Shown piece after piece: positions 1-4,580 of a stretch of DNA of 5,031 bases. Both the position numbers and the translations under genes were made by a program. The notes below the pieces were generated by a model, which was not told where the DNA came from, did no database searches, and saw only the letters and a list, made by a program, of their open reading frames with translations. Source of the DNA: Piscibacillus sp052246295 (GTDB lineage: Bacteria > Bacillota > Bacilli > Bacillales > Alkalibacillaceae). Position 1 is the first letter of the stretch, and each line of letters starts with the position of its first letter. Location of the stretch: assembly GCA_052246295.1 (NCBI GenBank), contig JBQQCO010000049.1, one strand, 5' to 3'.

Positions 1-70
1 CCCTTGATATAGAGCTTTTTATACAAATGTTATAAAACACCCAAATGTCATTTAACAGTTGTTGGTTATA

Positions 71-96
71 TAATTGAGTTTTAAACTTAACAATTA
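71..96. repeat. Imperfect inverted repeat
   Basis: TAATTG at 71-76 is answered by CAATTA at 91-96, and the centre carries AGTTT-T-AAACT. The right arm is also the start of the first direct-repeat copy. The DNA is very AT-rich, so some symmetry is expected by chance, and no T-tract makes it a terminator. Confidence 0.35.
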
Positions 97-167
97 GGTT
101 ATATCCTGGACAATTAAGTTATATACTAAGTGTCTTTAAAGTTGTGATCTGTACAATTAAATCATAA
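91..167. repeat. Three-copy AT-rich direct repeat (CAATTAAGTTATAT-like)
   Basis: Copies begin at 91 (CAATTAGGTTATAT), 111 (CAATTAAGTTATAT) and 154 (CAATTAAATCATA). The first two differ at one base and lie 20 bp apart, about two helical turns. The third is more diverged and starts 43 bp further on. The spacing and AT content suit operator sites or replication iterons, and the third copy overlaps the -10 of a candidate leftward promoter. What binds them is unknown. Confidence 0.5.
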
Positions 168-189
168 ACTATCGTAACTGATATTACAA
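161..189 (-). promoter_or_regulatory. Possible leftward sigma-A promoter
   Basis: On the minus strand TTGTAA (184-189) and TATGAT (161-166) are separated by exactly 17 bp. Transcription would run off the left edge through the CAATTA repeats. In such AT-rich DNA a match of this quality can arise by chance, so this is tentative. Confidence 0.35.
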
Positions 190-361
190 TAAATGACGAT
201 ATAATACTGTGATTCTGTCAATCAATCTCGTATGTCTAATGTCGCTTCATGTACCCCCTTTACATAGTGTACAACTTTATTTTATTTGCACATGCACATG
301 ATATCCGATTATAGGGTATATTGGTTTAATTCTTCGTTCAAATACACTACCATGTAAATCA

Positions 362-583
362 TTAATACGTCGTAAGTAGCGATGTTAACTTGTTATAGCA
401 ATCTTCTAAATCAGAAGCGGCTACATGCTCATCATCCGAGGTTATTTCATAGAACTTAGCCTCATTAATAGATATATGATAAGCTTCTACCGTCATGGAC
501 GTTGATTCAGTCACTGAAGATAGTTTTTGATATAACGGATCTTCTTCTTTTTGAATAAAGTCATATAAAGACAATTGTTCCAT
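362..583 (-). CDS. 73-residue hypothetical protein with N-terminal clamp-binding-like motif
   Basis: Not recognised as a named family. The start at 583 is supported by AAAGGTGAT five bases upstream, and that SD lies just after the stop of the gene at 600-737, so the two are probably co-translated. The protein is acidic and soluble with no membrane segment. Residues 3-7, QLSLY, closely match the bacterial beta-sliding-clamp-binding pentapeptide QL[S/D]LF, with Tyr for Phe. The extreme N-terminal position leaves it accessible. The rest alternates strand-like (AYHISI, AKFYEI) and helical (ASDLEDCYNKLTSLL) segments, as in small phage and plasmid proteins. It is the last gene of the leftward cluster 1331-362. 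A clamp-linked role is inference from the short motif only; the coding call itself is firm. Confidence 0.82.
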   Translation of the reverse strand: MEQLSLYDFIQKEEDPLYQKLSSVTESTSMTVEAYHISINEAKFYEITSDDEHVAASDLEDCYNKLTSLLTTY

Positions 584-599
584 TCTCCATCACCTTTTC

Positions 600-737
600 T
601 TATATTAATGAGTCAATATCATTCAGTTGTTTAAACTCTTTAAGAATATATTTAAGCTGCGCTTCATTTTGGATACTACGTTCATCTGTAGAGAATAAAT
701 GCTGTCCTTTTTTAAAGACTGATAGTTCAAAATACAT
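600..737 (-). CDS. 45-residue hypothetical protein
   Basis: A small gene read on the minus strand from ATG at 735-737 to TAA at 600-602. GGGAG stands eight bases before the start, and the stop falls 16 bp before the next gene's ATG, overlapping that gene's leader. The protein begins MYFELSVFKKGQHLFSTDER and continues as a helical, charged tail ending in NDIDSLI. The pattern is a beta hairpin (YFELSVFKKGQHLF) followed by an amphipathic helix (EAQLKYILKEFKQL), a compact fold common among small plasmid and phage proteins. It has no signal peptide or membrane segment. The function is unknown. The SD, coding-like codon use and operon spacing make it a real gene despite its size. Confidence 0.75.
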   Translation of the reverse strand: MYFELSVFKKGQHLFSTDERSIQNEAQLKYILKEFKQLNDIDSLI

Positions 738-809
738 GATAGACTCCCTTTCTAACTGTGTTGTTGTAATCGTGATAGCACCTACTCAATGTCGCTAAGT
801 GATTAAATA

Positions 810-1025
810 TTAATATAGTCTTTTTAAGACGACGAGATGTTGATTGTGAACGGCTAACCATTTTCGACGAATGAGGTCTTTTAATGTTATCCTAATATCC
901 TCTTCTGTCCTTCCTGTTCTTCTCATTAACATCACTAACGATGGGGAAATTCCTTTTCGATTGCTATTCTGGATAATCGTTATGAGTTTACGTTCCAAGT
1001 GAGATAAATCTCGAATTGTTTCCAT
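810..1025 (-). CDS. 71-residue winged-helix-like putative DNA-binding protein
   Basis: The start at 1025 follows GAAGGG with a six-base spacer. The predicted layout resembles a minimal winged helix. Helix 1 spans about residues 9-20 (HLERKLITIIQN). Helix 2 spans 27-36 (SPSLVMLMRR). A basic recognition-like helix lies at 40-54 (TEEDIRITLKDLIRR). A terminal strand pair at 57-68 (LAVHNQHLVVLK) could form the wing. Many Lys and Arg residues fit nucleic-acid binding. It is the second gene of the leftward cluster, 42 bp after the RHxxGDWG gene and 72 bp before the 45-residue gene. A small transcriptional regulator is the likeliest role, inferred from fold pattern alone; I do not recognise a specific family. 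Confidence 0.8.
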   Translation of the reverse strand: METIRDLSHLERKLITIIQNSNRKGISPSLVMLMRRTGRTEEDIRITLKDLIRRKWLAVHNQHLVVLKRLY

Positions 1026-1067
1026 CCATAACCCTTCTTTTCTAGATGTTTGTTATCGTTTATTCGT

Positions 1068-1331
1068 TTAAGCTTTCAATGTAACTTTTGTTACCGTTCT
1101 TTCAGCATTTGTTTTAATATAATAAGTTTGACCTTCGTAATCGTATGCTGATAACAACATATTATCGTTACGTAAAGCCGCTTCATTCACCATTTTATCC
1201 TCATAAGAAACATTCCCCCAGTCTCCTTCTGCATGACGGTCTAGTGATGTGAGAATGTGATCATGGTCCACAACATCTCTTACGTCTGATAAAATAGTTA
1301 TTTCGCCTAAATTAACAACAAGTGTTTTCAT
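1068..1331 (-). CDS. Plasmid-related protein of the RHxxGDWG small-protein family
   Basis: The start at 1331 has a near-perfect SD, GAGGAGG, seven bases upstream. The 87-residue protein shows the signature of a widespread small family found on plasmids and integrative elements, annotated variously as 'plasmid-related protein' or, misleadingly, 'type I restriction endonuclease subunit M'. The signature here is RHAEGDWG (residues 32-39), D45, NEAAL (49-53), LLSAY (59-63), and a C-terminal TNAERTVTKVTL (74-85) in place of the usual TEADRSVTTVLL-like ending. I recall these motifs as family-typical; no search was run. The biochemical function is unknown, and nothing shows methyltransferase or nuclease activity: the protein is far too small and lacks their motifs. 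It is the first gene of the leftward cluster, read from the divergent region shared with the HTH gene at 1489. Confidence 0.85.
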   Translation of the reverse strand: MKTLVVNLGEITILSDVRDVVDHDHILTSLDRHAEGDWGNVSYEDKMVNEAALRNDNMLLSAYDYEGQTYYIKTNAERTVTKVTLKA

Positions 1332-1415
1332 TGTAATCCTCCTCTGTCTTCTTTTCGTGAATTAAAATCTGACATACACGATAGACTCGAATTGCGTAAT
1401 TTTTTTCAGAAATAT

Positions 1416-1445
1416 CACATATTTTTTGTTGACTAACACGGTCAA
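1416..1445 (-). promoter_or_regulatory. Possible leftward promoter for the 1331-362 cluster
   Basis: On the minus strand TTGACC (1440-1445) and a poor -10, TATGTG (1416-1421), are 18 bp apart. The -35 lies in the same palindrome as the opposing TTGACT. The -10 matches the consensus only in its first three bases, so the exact position is uncertain, though a promoter for the cluster is expected somewhere in 1335-1450. Confidence 0.3.
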
Positions 1446-1446
1446 C
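1428..1446. promoter_or_regulatory. GTTGAC-N7-GTCAAC palindrome, candidate operator in divergent control region
   Basis: Perfect 6-bp arms at 1428-1433 and 1441-1446 flank a seven-base spacer. The right arm also belongs to a smaller palindrome, CGGT-CA-ACCG (1439-1448). The element lies between the divergent genes at 1331 and 1489, and each arm supplies a TTGAC -35-like hexamer, one per strand. A dimeric HTH protein bound here could control both directions. The adjacent HTH protein is the natural candidate, by inference. Confidence 0.5.
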
Positions 1447-1462
1447 CGTTGCATCATATAAT
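1429..1462 (+). promoter_or_regulatory. Likely promoter of the HTH gene
   Basis: A consensus TATAAT at 1457-1462 sits 26 bp before the ATG at 1489. The only good -35, TTGACT at 1429-1434, is 22 bp away, too long for a standard sigma-A promoter. Hexamers at 16-18 bp are poor. Either the -10 is used with a weak -35, perhaps with activator help, or this promoter is intrinsically weak. Confidence 0.45.
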
Positions 1463-1488
1463 TAACAAATCAAAAGGAGATGTTAATT

Positions 1489-1908
1489 ATGTTAGAAAAT
1501 GTTCAAGCGTTATTTAATAAGAAATTAAGCACTTATGAAATCGCTAAACAAACAGGAGTAGCAGAACAAACGGTACGAGATTTAAGAAACGGAAAATCAG
1601 ATTTAGCAAATGCAAAATTCAAAACGATTAAAGCATTAAACGATTATTATGCTGAGCACTTCACTTTACCTACTTTCAATACGGTTACTATTAATACAGA
1701 AGATATTGAAAAAATTGAAGTGATCAAAGAGATAAACGCTAATAATGATAGCGTTGTAGGTCGTGATGAAGGTGATCAAAAAATTGTTGTTTCAAAAATT
1801 AATGGTATCGTTTATAGCGTTGCTTATGAATATGATGGTGTTGCAGATGGTGAAAAATACTTTACAGACAAAGATGAAGCTTACAGATATGCTGATTATC
1901 TACTTTAA
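1489..1908 (+). CDS. HTH (XRE-like) DNA-binding protein, putative regulator
   Basis: The start is ATG at 1489, because AAGGAG (1474-1479) lies nine bases upstream. The in-frame ATG at 1480 abuts this SD and cannot use it. The 139-residue protein has an N-terminal helix-turn-helix at about residues 14-34. Its core is YEIAKQTGVAEQTVRDLRNGKS, with the A-x-x-T/S-G-V-x-x-x-T-V pattern typical of XRE/Cro-type repressors and of short HTH proteins on staphylococcal-type plasmids. A Thr/Ile-rich linker (about 60-85) follows. A C-terminal domain (about 97-139) appears beta-hairpin plus helix (KIVVSKINGIVYSVAYEYD, then DKDEAYRYADYLL) and may mediate dimerisation or ligand sensing. It is the only rightward gene, divergent from the 1331-362 cluster and convergent with the 2753-1974 operon. 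Autoregulation through the upstream palindrome is likely but inferred. Confidence 0.88.
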   Translation: MLENVQALFNKKLSTYEIAKQTGVAEQTVRDLRNGKSDLANAKFKTIKALNDYYAEHFTLPTFNTVTINTEDIEKIEVIKEINANNDSVVGRDEGDQKIVVSKINGIVYSVAYEYDGVADGEKYFTDKDEAYRYADYLL

Positions 1909-1932
1909 TCCCTCAATATCGAGGGGTTTTTT
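1907..1932 (+). terminator. Rho-independent terminator of the HTH gene
   Basis: CCCTC (1910-1914), loop AATATC and GAGGG (1921-1925) form a stem that A-T and G-T pairs can extend into the stop codon. One G then a T6 run (1927-1932) follows on the plus strand. It begins right at the stop codon. The opposite strand has no T-tract, so it should not stop the convergent operon. Confidence 0.88.
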
Positions 1933-1973
1933 ATTGCACATTTTCCGTCTGATGCATTTTGGTGTCGTAATGT

Positions 1974-2129
1974 TCAATACTCTTGCCTTACTTTCACTTT
2001 TCGTATCTTGGCTTTCGGATTGTTCGCCTTAAACTTCTTAATTGCAGTTTCTTCATCAACTGCACCGACTCCATGACGATAAATCGCTCTTAAAGGTGGT
2101 ATTTCATATTCAATTTCATATATCACCAT
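1974..2129 (-). CDS. 51-residue basic hypothetical protein
   Basis: This short gene runs from ATG at 2127-2129 to TGA at 1974-1976, with GAAGGAG about ten bases upstream. The protein begins MVIYEIEYEIPPLRAIYRHG and ends KIRKVKVRQEY. The order strand (YEIEYEI), helix (DEETAIKKFKANNP) and strand (KIRKVKVRQ) gives the D-x-x-x-A-x-x-x-F-x-x-x-x-P-x-x-x-I-x-x-V pattern shared by many tiny phage and plasmid proteins. The second half is strongly basic, so nucleic-acid contact is possible. It is the third gene of the leftward operon from 2753, 45 bp after the 78-residue membrane protein. Function unknown; no signal peptide or membrane segment. Confidence 0.75.
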   Translation of the reverse strand: MVIYEIEYEIPPLRAIYRHGVGAVDEETAIKKFKANNPKAKIRKVKVRQEY

Positions 2130-2174
2130 AATTACTTTTCTCCTTCACATAATGGGTCTTATATTCATTCTTCA

Positions 2175-2411
2175 TTAATTTGGAAGTATGGATTCCCATA
2201 TCGTGACAATGGTGAATGTATCAAATAAGACATAGCGTATTACATCCCAAAAAGCAGCCCCAATAAGTAAAAATACAAATTTAGCAAGTATATTAAATCT
2301 TGGTCCTACGTTAATATGCATCATCAGATGAACAGGTAATAAGTCTATTAATGCAAAGGCTGCTAGAAGCAAATAGCCACTCACTATAATGATAATGATC
2401 CATTCAAGCAT
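2175..2411 (-). CDS. 78-residue small membrane protein
   Basis: Not recognised. The start at 2411 follows AAAGGAG with a spacer of about ten bases, and this SD overlaps the stop codon of the gene at 2427-2753, so the pair is probably translationally coupled. The protein opens with a membrane helix at about residues 3-25 (WIIIIIVSGYLLLAAFALIDLL). A short polar stretch containing HINVGPRFN follows, then a second helix at about 40-58 and a third hydrophobic segment near 61-72. There is no cleavable signal peptide pattern and no catalytic motif. Paired with the 108-residue membrane protein it may form a small membrane complex. Entry exclusion, transport accessory or toxin-like roles are all possible, and none is shown. 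Confidence 0.8.
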   Translation of the reverse strand: MLEWIIIIIVSGYLLLAAFALIDLLPVHLMMHINVGPRFNILAKFVFLLIGAAFWDVIRYVLFDTFTIVTIWESILPN

Positions 2412-2426
2412 AACGTTGTCGCTCCT

Positions 2427-2753
2427 TTAAACTGATTGATGCTGTCTAAACTTTATTTCACGGTATGTTATCATGGCAAACTTAGGTAATGACATGAATA
2501 ATCCATAAAAGAAAGCGAAAAACAAAAAGACAAAAAATGAGACCGGGATAAACCAAACAGCTAATGCCGATATAATATTTGTGAAACGATCCCAAAAAAA
2601 CAAACCACCATATAATAGCGTTAAGCCTGTCCAACCCCCGACTATCATGGTTAAGGGTGTTAGCAAATTAAACGTTTGAAAAAATTCCGTTCCAAATACA
2701 ATCGCTCCAAACATTAACGCAATGATGTTGGTTTTAAAGCTCGGCTGTATCAT
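2427..2753 (-). CDS. 108-residue polytopic membrane protein
   Basis: Not recognised. The start at 2753 follows GAGAGGTGAT, and a good promoter lies 52 bp further upstream. Three hydrophobic segments are visible at about residues 9-27, 34-53 and 60-88. The last is very long and Phe-rich (WFIPVSFFVFLFFAFFYGLF). A basic tail (93-108, with KFAMITYREIKFRQ) should face the cytoplasm by the positive-inside rule. It is the first gene of a three-gene leftward operon with the 78-residue membrane protein and the 51-residue basic protein. Small polytopic proteins in tandem are common on conjugative elements, for example near mating-pair or exclusion genes, but no such partner is in this window. The coding call is firm; the role is unknown. 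Confidence 0.83.
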   Translation of the reverse strand: MIQPSFKTNIIALMFGAIVFGTEFFQTFNLLTPLTMIVGGWTGLTLLYGGLFFWDRFTNIISALAVWFIPVSFFVFLFFAFFYGLFMSLPKFAMITYREIKFRQHQSV

Positions 2754-2804
2754 TTAATCACCTCTCTTGTGTTACTTACCAATATTATCTATTAATTTGA
2801 TACT

Positions 2805-2833
2805 ATTGTACACATCATTTATGCACTTTTCAA
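2805..2833 (-). promoter_or_regulatory. Sigma-A promoter of the 2753-1974 operon
   Basis: On the minus strand TTGAAA (2828-2833) and TACAAT (2805-2810) are exactly 17 bp apart, each one mismatch from consensus. It lies 52 bp before the ATG at 2753 and just downstream of the terminator closing the 2933 gene, as expected for a new transcription unit. It is the best promoter in the window. Confidence 0.75.
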
Positions 2834-2897
2834 CTATTTTATAACAAAATACTAAAAATAACCTGTTTAATCTGCTGTTATTCGCCATCGAGAGCAT

Positions 2898-2926
2898 AAA
2901 AAAAGAAGCGGAAAAAACCGCTTCTT
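2898..2926 (-). terminator. Strong Rho-independent terminator after the 2933-3148 gene
   Basis: A perfect 9-bp stem, AAGAAGCGG (2903-2911) with CCGCTTCTT (2918-2926), closes a six-base loop. On the minus strand it runs straight into a T-tract of about seven (2898-2904, partly within the stem). It starts seven bases after the stop codon of the leftward gene. The plus strand lacks a T-tract, so it is directional. Confidence 0.92.
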
Positions 2927-2932
2927 GTAAAC

Positions 2933-3148
2933 TTAAATAGCTTTCGAACTTACTGCTTTTTTGTAATCCTCATAATCATGTATGGGTGTAACTGCTTGCC
3001 TAAAATATCCAATATCATGAACCCAAACATCACCATTTTCCCTTACAAAAAAATTTTCTCCTATATAAGAATGATAATGTTTACTTTCTTTAAATTCCTG
3101 TCTTGATTTTTTTGCCCATTCTGTGTGTATTTTAAGTAGATTTTTCAT
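2933..3148 (-). CDS. 71-residue hypothetical protein coupled to the membrane protein gene
   Basis: Not recognised. The ATG at 3148 follows the TAA of the upstream gene with no gap (TAAATG), and its SD, GAGGAG, lies inside that gene's last codons, so translation is coupled and the two products probably act together. The protein is soluble. A basic amphipathic N-terminal helix (about residues 1-24, LLKIHTEWAKKSRQEFKES) is followed by a strand-rich middle (28-54, with SYIGENFFVRENGDVWVHDIGYF) and a charged tail, HDYEDYKKAV. It is rich in His and Tyr but has no arranged metal-binding pattern. A cytoplasmic partner or immunity-type protein for the membrane protein is a fair guess. It is the last gene before the strong terminator at 2898-2926. 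Confidence 0.82.
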   Translation of the reverse strand: MKNLLKIHTEWAKKSRQEFKESKHYHSYIGENFFVRENGDVWVHDIGYFRQAVTPIHDYEDYKKAVSSKAI

Positions 3149-3760
3149 TTAATGATCTCCTCTCTTAAATAAGCTAGGTAGTTTATTAGAATTCCCTGGT
3201 TTACTTTTGCTCTTTACTTTTATAATATCGATTGATGAAAACTCGTCTTTCGGAATCAACTTGATTCTTGTTTGATCGTATCTTTCGACTAATTCAATAA
3301 CCCCATCATTGTGAACCTCAAGAATTTTATATTCTGTATCCTGAAATTGTATTATATACTCTGTAGAACTCTTCCAAAGGAACTTTTTAATAAGTGGTAC
3401 TATTAGTTTTAATATTAACCCAACTACAAGAATCGATAGTACAAATGTCATACACCATACTGCTACAAAATCTTCGTTTAAAGTATTACCTTCTATAAAG
3501 AAGTTATCTTCTGAATAGGTAGCCACAATACTTGAAATAATAAGTGAACTTAAGATAATAATATCTACTTCTCTCGAAAGTATTTGAGCAGGTGTACGAA
3601 GTGCATTCTCTAAATCACTACTTACTATGTTGCTGACCATAGTAATTAATTTTTTAGTTATAAAAATTGTTAAAGCTATTAAACCAATAGCAATAATGGA
3701 TTCACTTAAGTTTTCACCTTCGATTAACATTTTAATAAGATCTACAACTGATTCAAACAT
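3149..3760 (-). CDS. Three-helix membrane protein with C-terminal cytosolic domain
   Basis: Not recognised. The frame is open to ATG 3811, but the ATG at 3760 is preferred because GGGAGAG lies about nine bases before it. The ATG at 3811 has only a weak GGAAG inside a hairpin. The 203-residue protein has membrane helices at about residues 21-42, 66-82 and 98-124. A basic stretch (IKKFLWK, 124-130) follows, then a soluble domain (137-183) that looks beta-rich, alternating YIIQFQ, YKILEVH, VIELVE, IKLIP and DIIKVK. The tail is Lys/Ser-rich. The beta-rich part resembles a small barrel used for ligand or RNA/protein contacts, though this is a pattern impression only. Its base composition is clearly more AT-rich than the genes to its right. 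It is coupled to the 71-residue gene directly downstream. Confidence 0.83.
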   Translation of the reverse strand: MFESVVDLIKMLIEGENLSESIIAIGLIALTIFITKKLITMVSNIVSSDLENALRTPAQILSREVDIIILSSLIISSIVATYSEDNFFIEGNTLNEDFVAVWCMTFVLSILVVGLILKLIVPLIKKFLWKSSTEYIIQFQDTEYKILEVHNDGVIELVERYDQTRIKLIPKDEFSSIDIIKVKSKSKPGNSNKLPSLFKRGDH

Positions 3761-3816
3761 GATAAAACACTCTCCCATATGTTGGTTGTTTTTTAAAATG
3801 AAACCTCTCATACTAA

Positions 3817-3843
3817 ATCAGTCTTCCATTTTGAAAGACTGAT
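3817..3843 (-). repeat. Perfect 9-bp hairpin between the 3853 and 3760 genes
   Basis: ATCAGTCTT (3817-3825) and AAGACTGAT (3835-3843) are perfect complements around a nine-base loop. On the minus strand only three T residues follow, so it is a weak terminator at best. It sits nine bases after the stop at 3853, where an attenuator or mRNA-processing site would separate upstream from downstream genes. Confidence 0.6.
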
Positions 3844-3852
3844 CCGTACACT

Positions 3853-4248
3853 TTAATACGTTTGTTGAAACTTTTTGAATTCATTTTTATAGAACTCAAA
3901 GTTTTTAGCTGGAATAGGTGAATACTCGCTAAGCAATGTCCCGGAAATAGGGTGACGACATTCATGAAACGGAATGCGCTCCCAATTTAATAACCAGTCC
4001 CCTAACGATTGACCGCCATCATCATGAACATTAACAGTCACACTCTCAAATTCCACTCCATTTCCAAAAGCATCACGTTTATAAACCGCATATTCTTGGA
4101 AGCGGTCTGGATCACTTGAAAACGATCTATTGACTAGAAACAGGGAACCTATTTCAAAATACTGATTAGGAATTTGTGTGTGCTCGTTAAGTTTTTTGGC
4201 CAACTCATAAATATCCTTCTTATTGACGTTATTTAATACTGAACTCAT
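3853..4248 (-). CDS. 131-residue hypothetical soluble protein
   Basis: Not recognised. A TTG just upstream also opens the frame, but the ATG at 4248 is better placed, eight bases after GAAAGGG. The protein starts with a helix (residues 8-24, VNKKDIYELAKKLNEHT). It continues with strands (YFEIGSLFLVNRSF; QEYAVYKRDAFG; FESVTVNVHDD), a Trp-rich segment (GDWLLNWERIPF, 83-94), and a helical C-terminus (KNFEFYKNEFKKFQ). HECRH at 95-99 resembles a zinc-peptidase HExxH but is flanked by prolines and contains Arg, so I do not read it as catalytic. It is the third gene of the leftward series from 4871, 34 bp after its neighbour. GC content here is higher than in the genes to its left. No membrane segment or signal peptide. 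Confidence 0.83.
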   Translation of the reverse strand: MSSVLNNVNKKDIYELAKKLNEHTQIPNQYFEIGSLFLVNRSFSSDPDRFQEYAVYKRDAFGNGVEFESVTVNVHDDGGQSLGDWLLNWERIPFHECRHPISGTLLSEYSPIPAKNFEFYKNEFKKFQQTY

Positions 4249-4282
4249 CAAATCAACCCTTTCAAAAATAGTTTGTTTGTTA

Positions 4283-4579
4283 CTAAGAGGTTAGCTGTTT
4301 GTCATAGCTAACAAGAGATGCAGGTTCACACACAGGACAAGGATCTCCGTCAAATGCTGTCCAATAAATATAGCCTGCAAATGGTACTTCATCATTCTCA
4401 ATGTCTAGAGCTTCAACTATAGCTTGTTTACGCATACCTCTTCGAAAACACTCAACTAATAAACGAAGTTTAGAGTCATAGTAATCGCCCGTATCTTCAT
4501 TAAAAAAGACACCTTCACCGTCTTCTAATCGACGTTGAGTGTCCTCTGTGAAAACACATGTGCAATTGTTCATACTCAT
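4283..4579 (-). CDS. 98-residue hypothetical protein with CxC and CPxC cysteine pairs
   Basis: Not recognised. The frame extends upstream to 4618, but the ATG at 4579 is chosen because GGAGGG lies six bases before it and the upstream gene's TAA ends one base away (TAATATG), which is classic coupling. Two cysteine pairs stand at the ends: CTC (residues 6-8) and CPVC (81-84). They could form a four-Cys zinc site, or CPVC alone could be redox-active. A single C44 lies between. The middle holds an acidic strand region (GEGVFFNEDTGDYYD), a helix with RRGMRKQAIVEALDI (46-60) and an aromatic stretch, AGYIYWTAFDG, leading into CPVC. The DGDPCPVCEPA ending recalls zinc-knuckle proteins of mobile elements, but no family is assigned. 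No membrane segment. Confidence 0.83.
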   Translation of the reverse strand: MSMNNCTCVFTEDTQRRLEDGEGVFFNEDTGDYYDSKLRLLVECFRRGMRKQAIVEALDIENDEVPFAGYIYWTAFDGDPCPVCEPASLVSYDKQLTS

Positions 4580-4580
4580 A

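Larger units (their letters stand above)
1..361. other. Gene-free AT-rich region with repeats
   Basis: I see no convincing gene on either strand. The only SD-like start (minus strand, AAAGGGGG followed by ATG near 250) runs into a stop after four codons. The stretch holds three copies of a CAATTA-centred repeat, an imperfect inverted repeat at 71-96, a possible leftward promoter at 161-189 and a small direct repeat, CAAATGTNAT, at 24-33 and 42-51. It lies downstream of the leftward cluster that ends at 362. It could be the control region of a gene to the left, or an iteron-like origin region, but no initiator gene is visible here. Confidence 0.6.

Noticed and set aside
234..255. Minus-strand start after AAAGGGGG
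   Set aside because: The SD-like run is followed by ATG but the frame stops after four codons.
1..361. CRISPR array
   Set aside because: The repeats are only about 14 bp, just three copies, diverged and unequally spaced, with no cas gene nearby.
1068..1331. Type I restriction-modification subunit
   Set aside because: This label is sometimes attached to the family, but 87 residues with no methyltransferase or specificity motif cannot support it.
1763..2032. Rightward 89-codon frame overlapping the HTH gene
   Set aside because: It lies largely in another frame of the well-supported HTH gene, runs through its terminator and has no matching SD. It is a shadow.
600..2753. Toxin-antitoxin operon among the small genes
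   Set aside because: Sizes and the HTH or winged-helix proteins are suggestive, but no known toxin fold or catalytic pattern is visible in any partner.
3627..3842. Rightward 71-codon frame opposite the membrane protein gene
   Set aside because: It is antisense to a well-supported gene with SD and coupling, and its hydrophobic residues mirror the opposite strand.
3853..4248. HECRH (residues 95-99 of the 131-residue protein) as a zinc metalloprotease HExxH motif
   Set aside because: Prolines flank the motif (IPFHECRHPI) and Arg occupies an inner position, which does not suit the zincin active-site helix. There is no third ligand and the protein is small.
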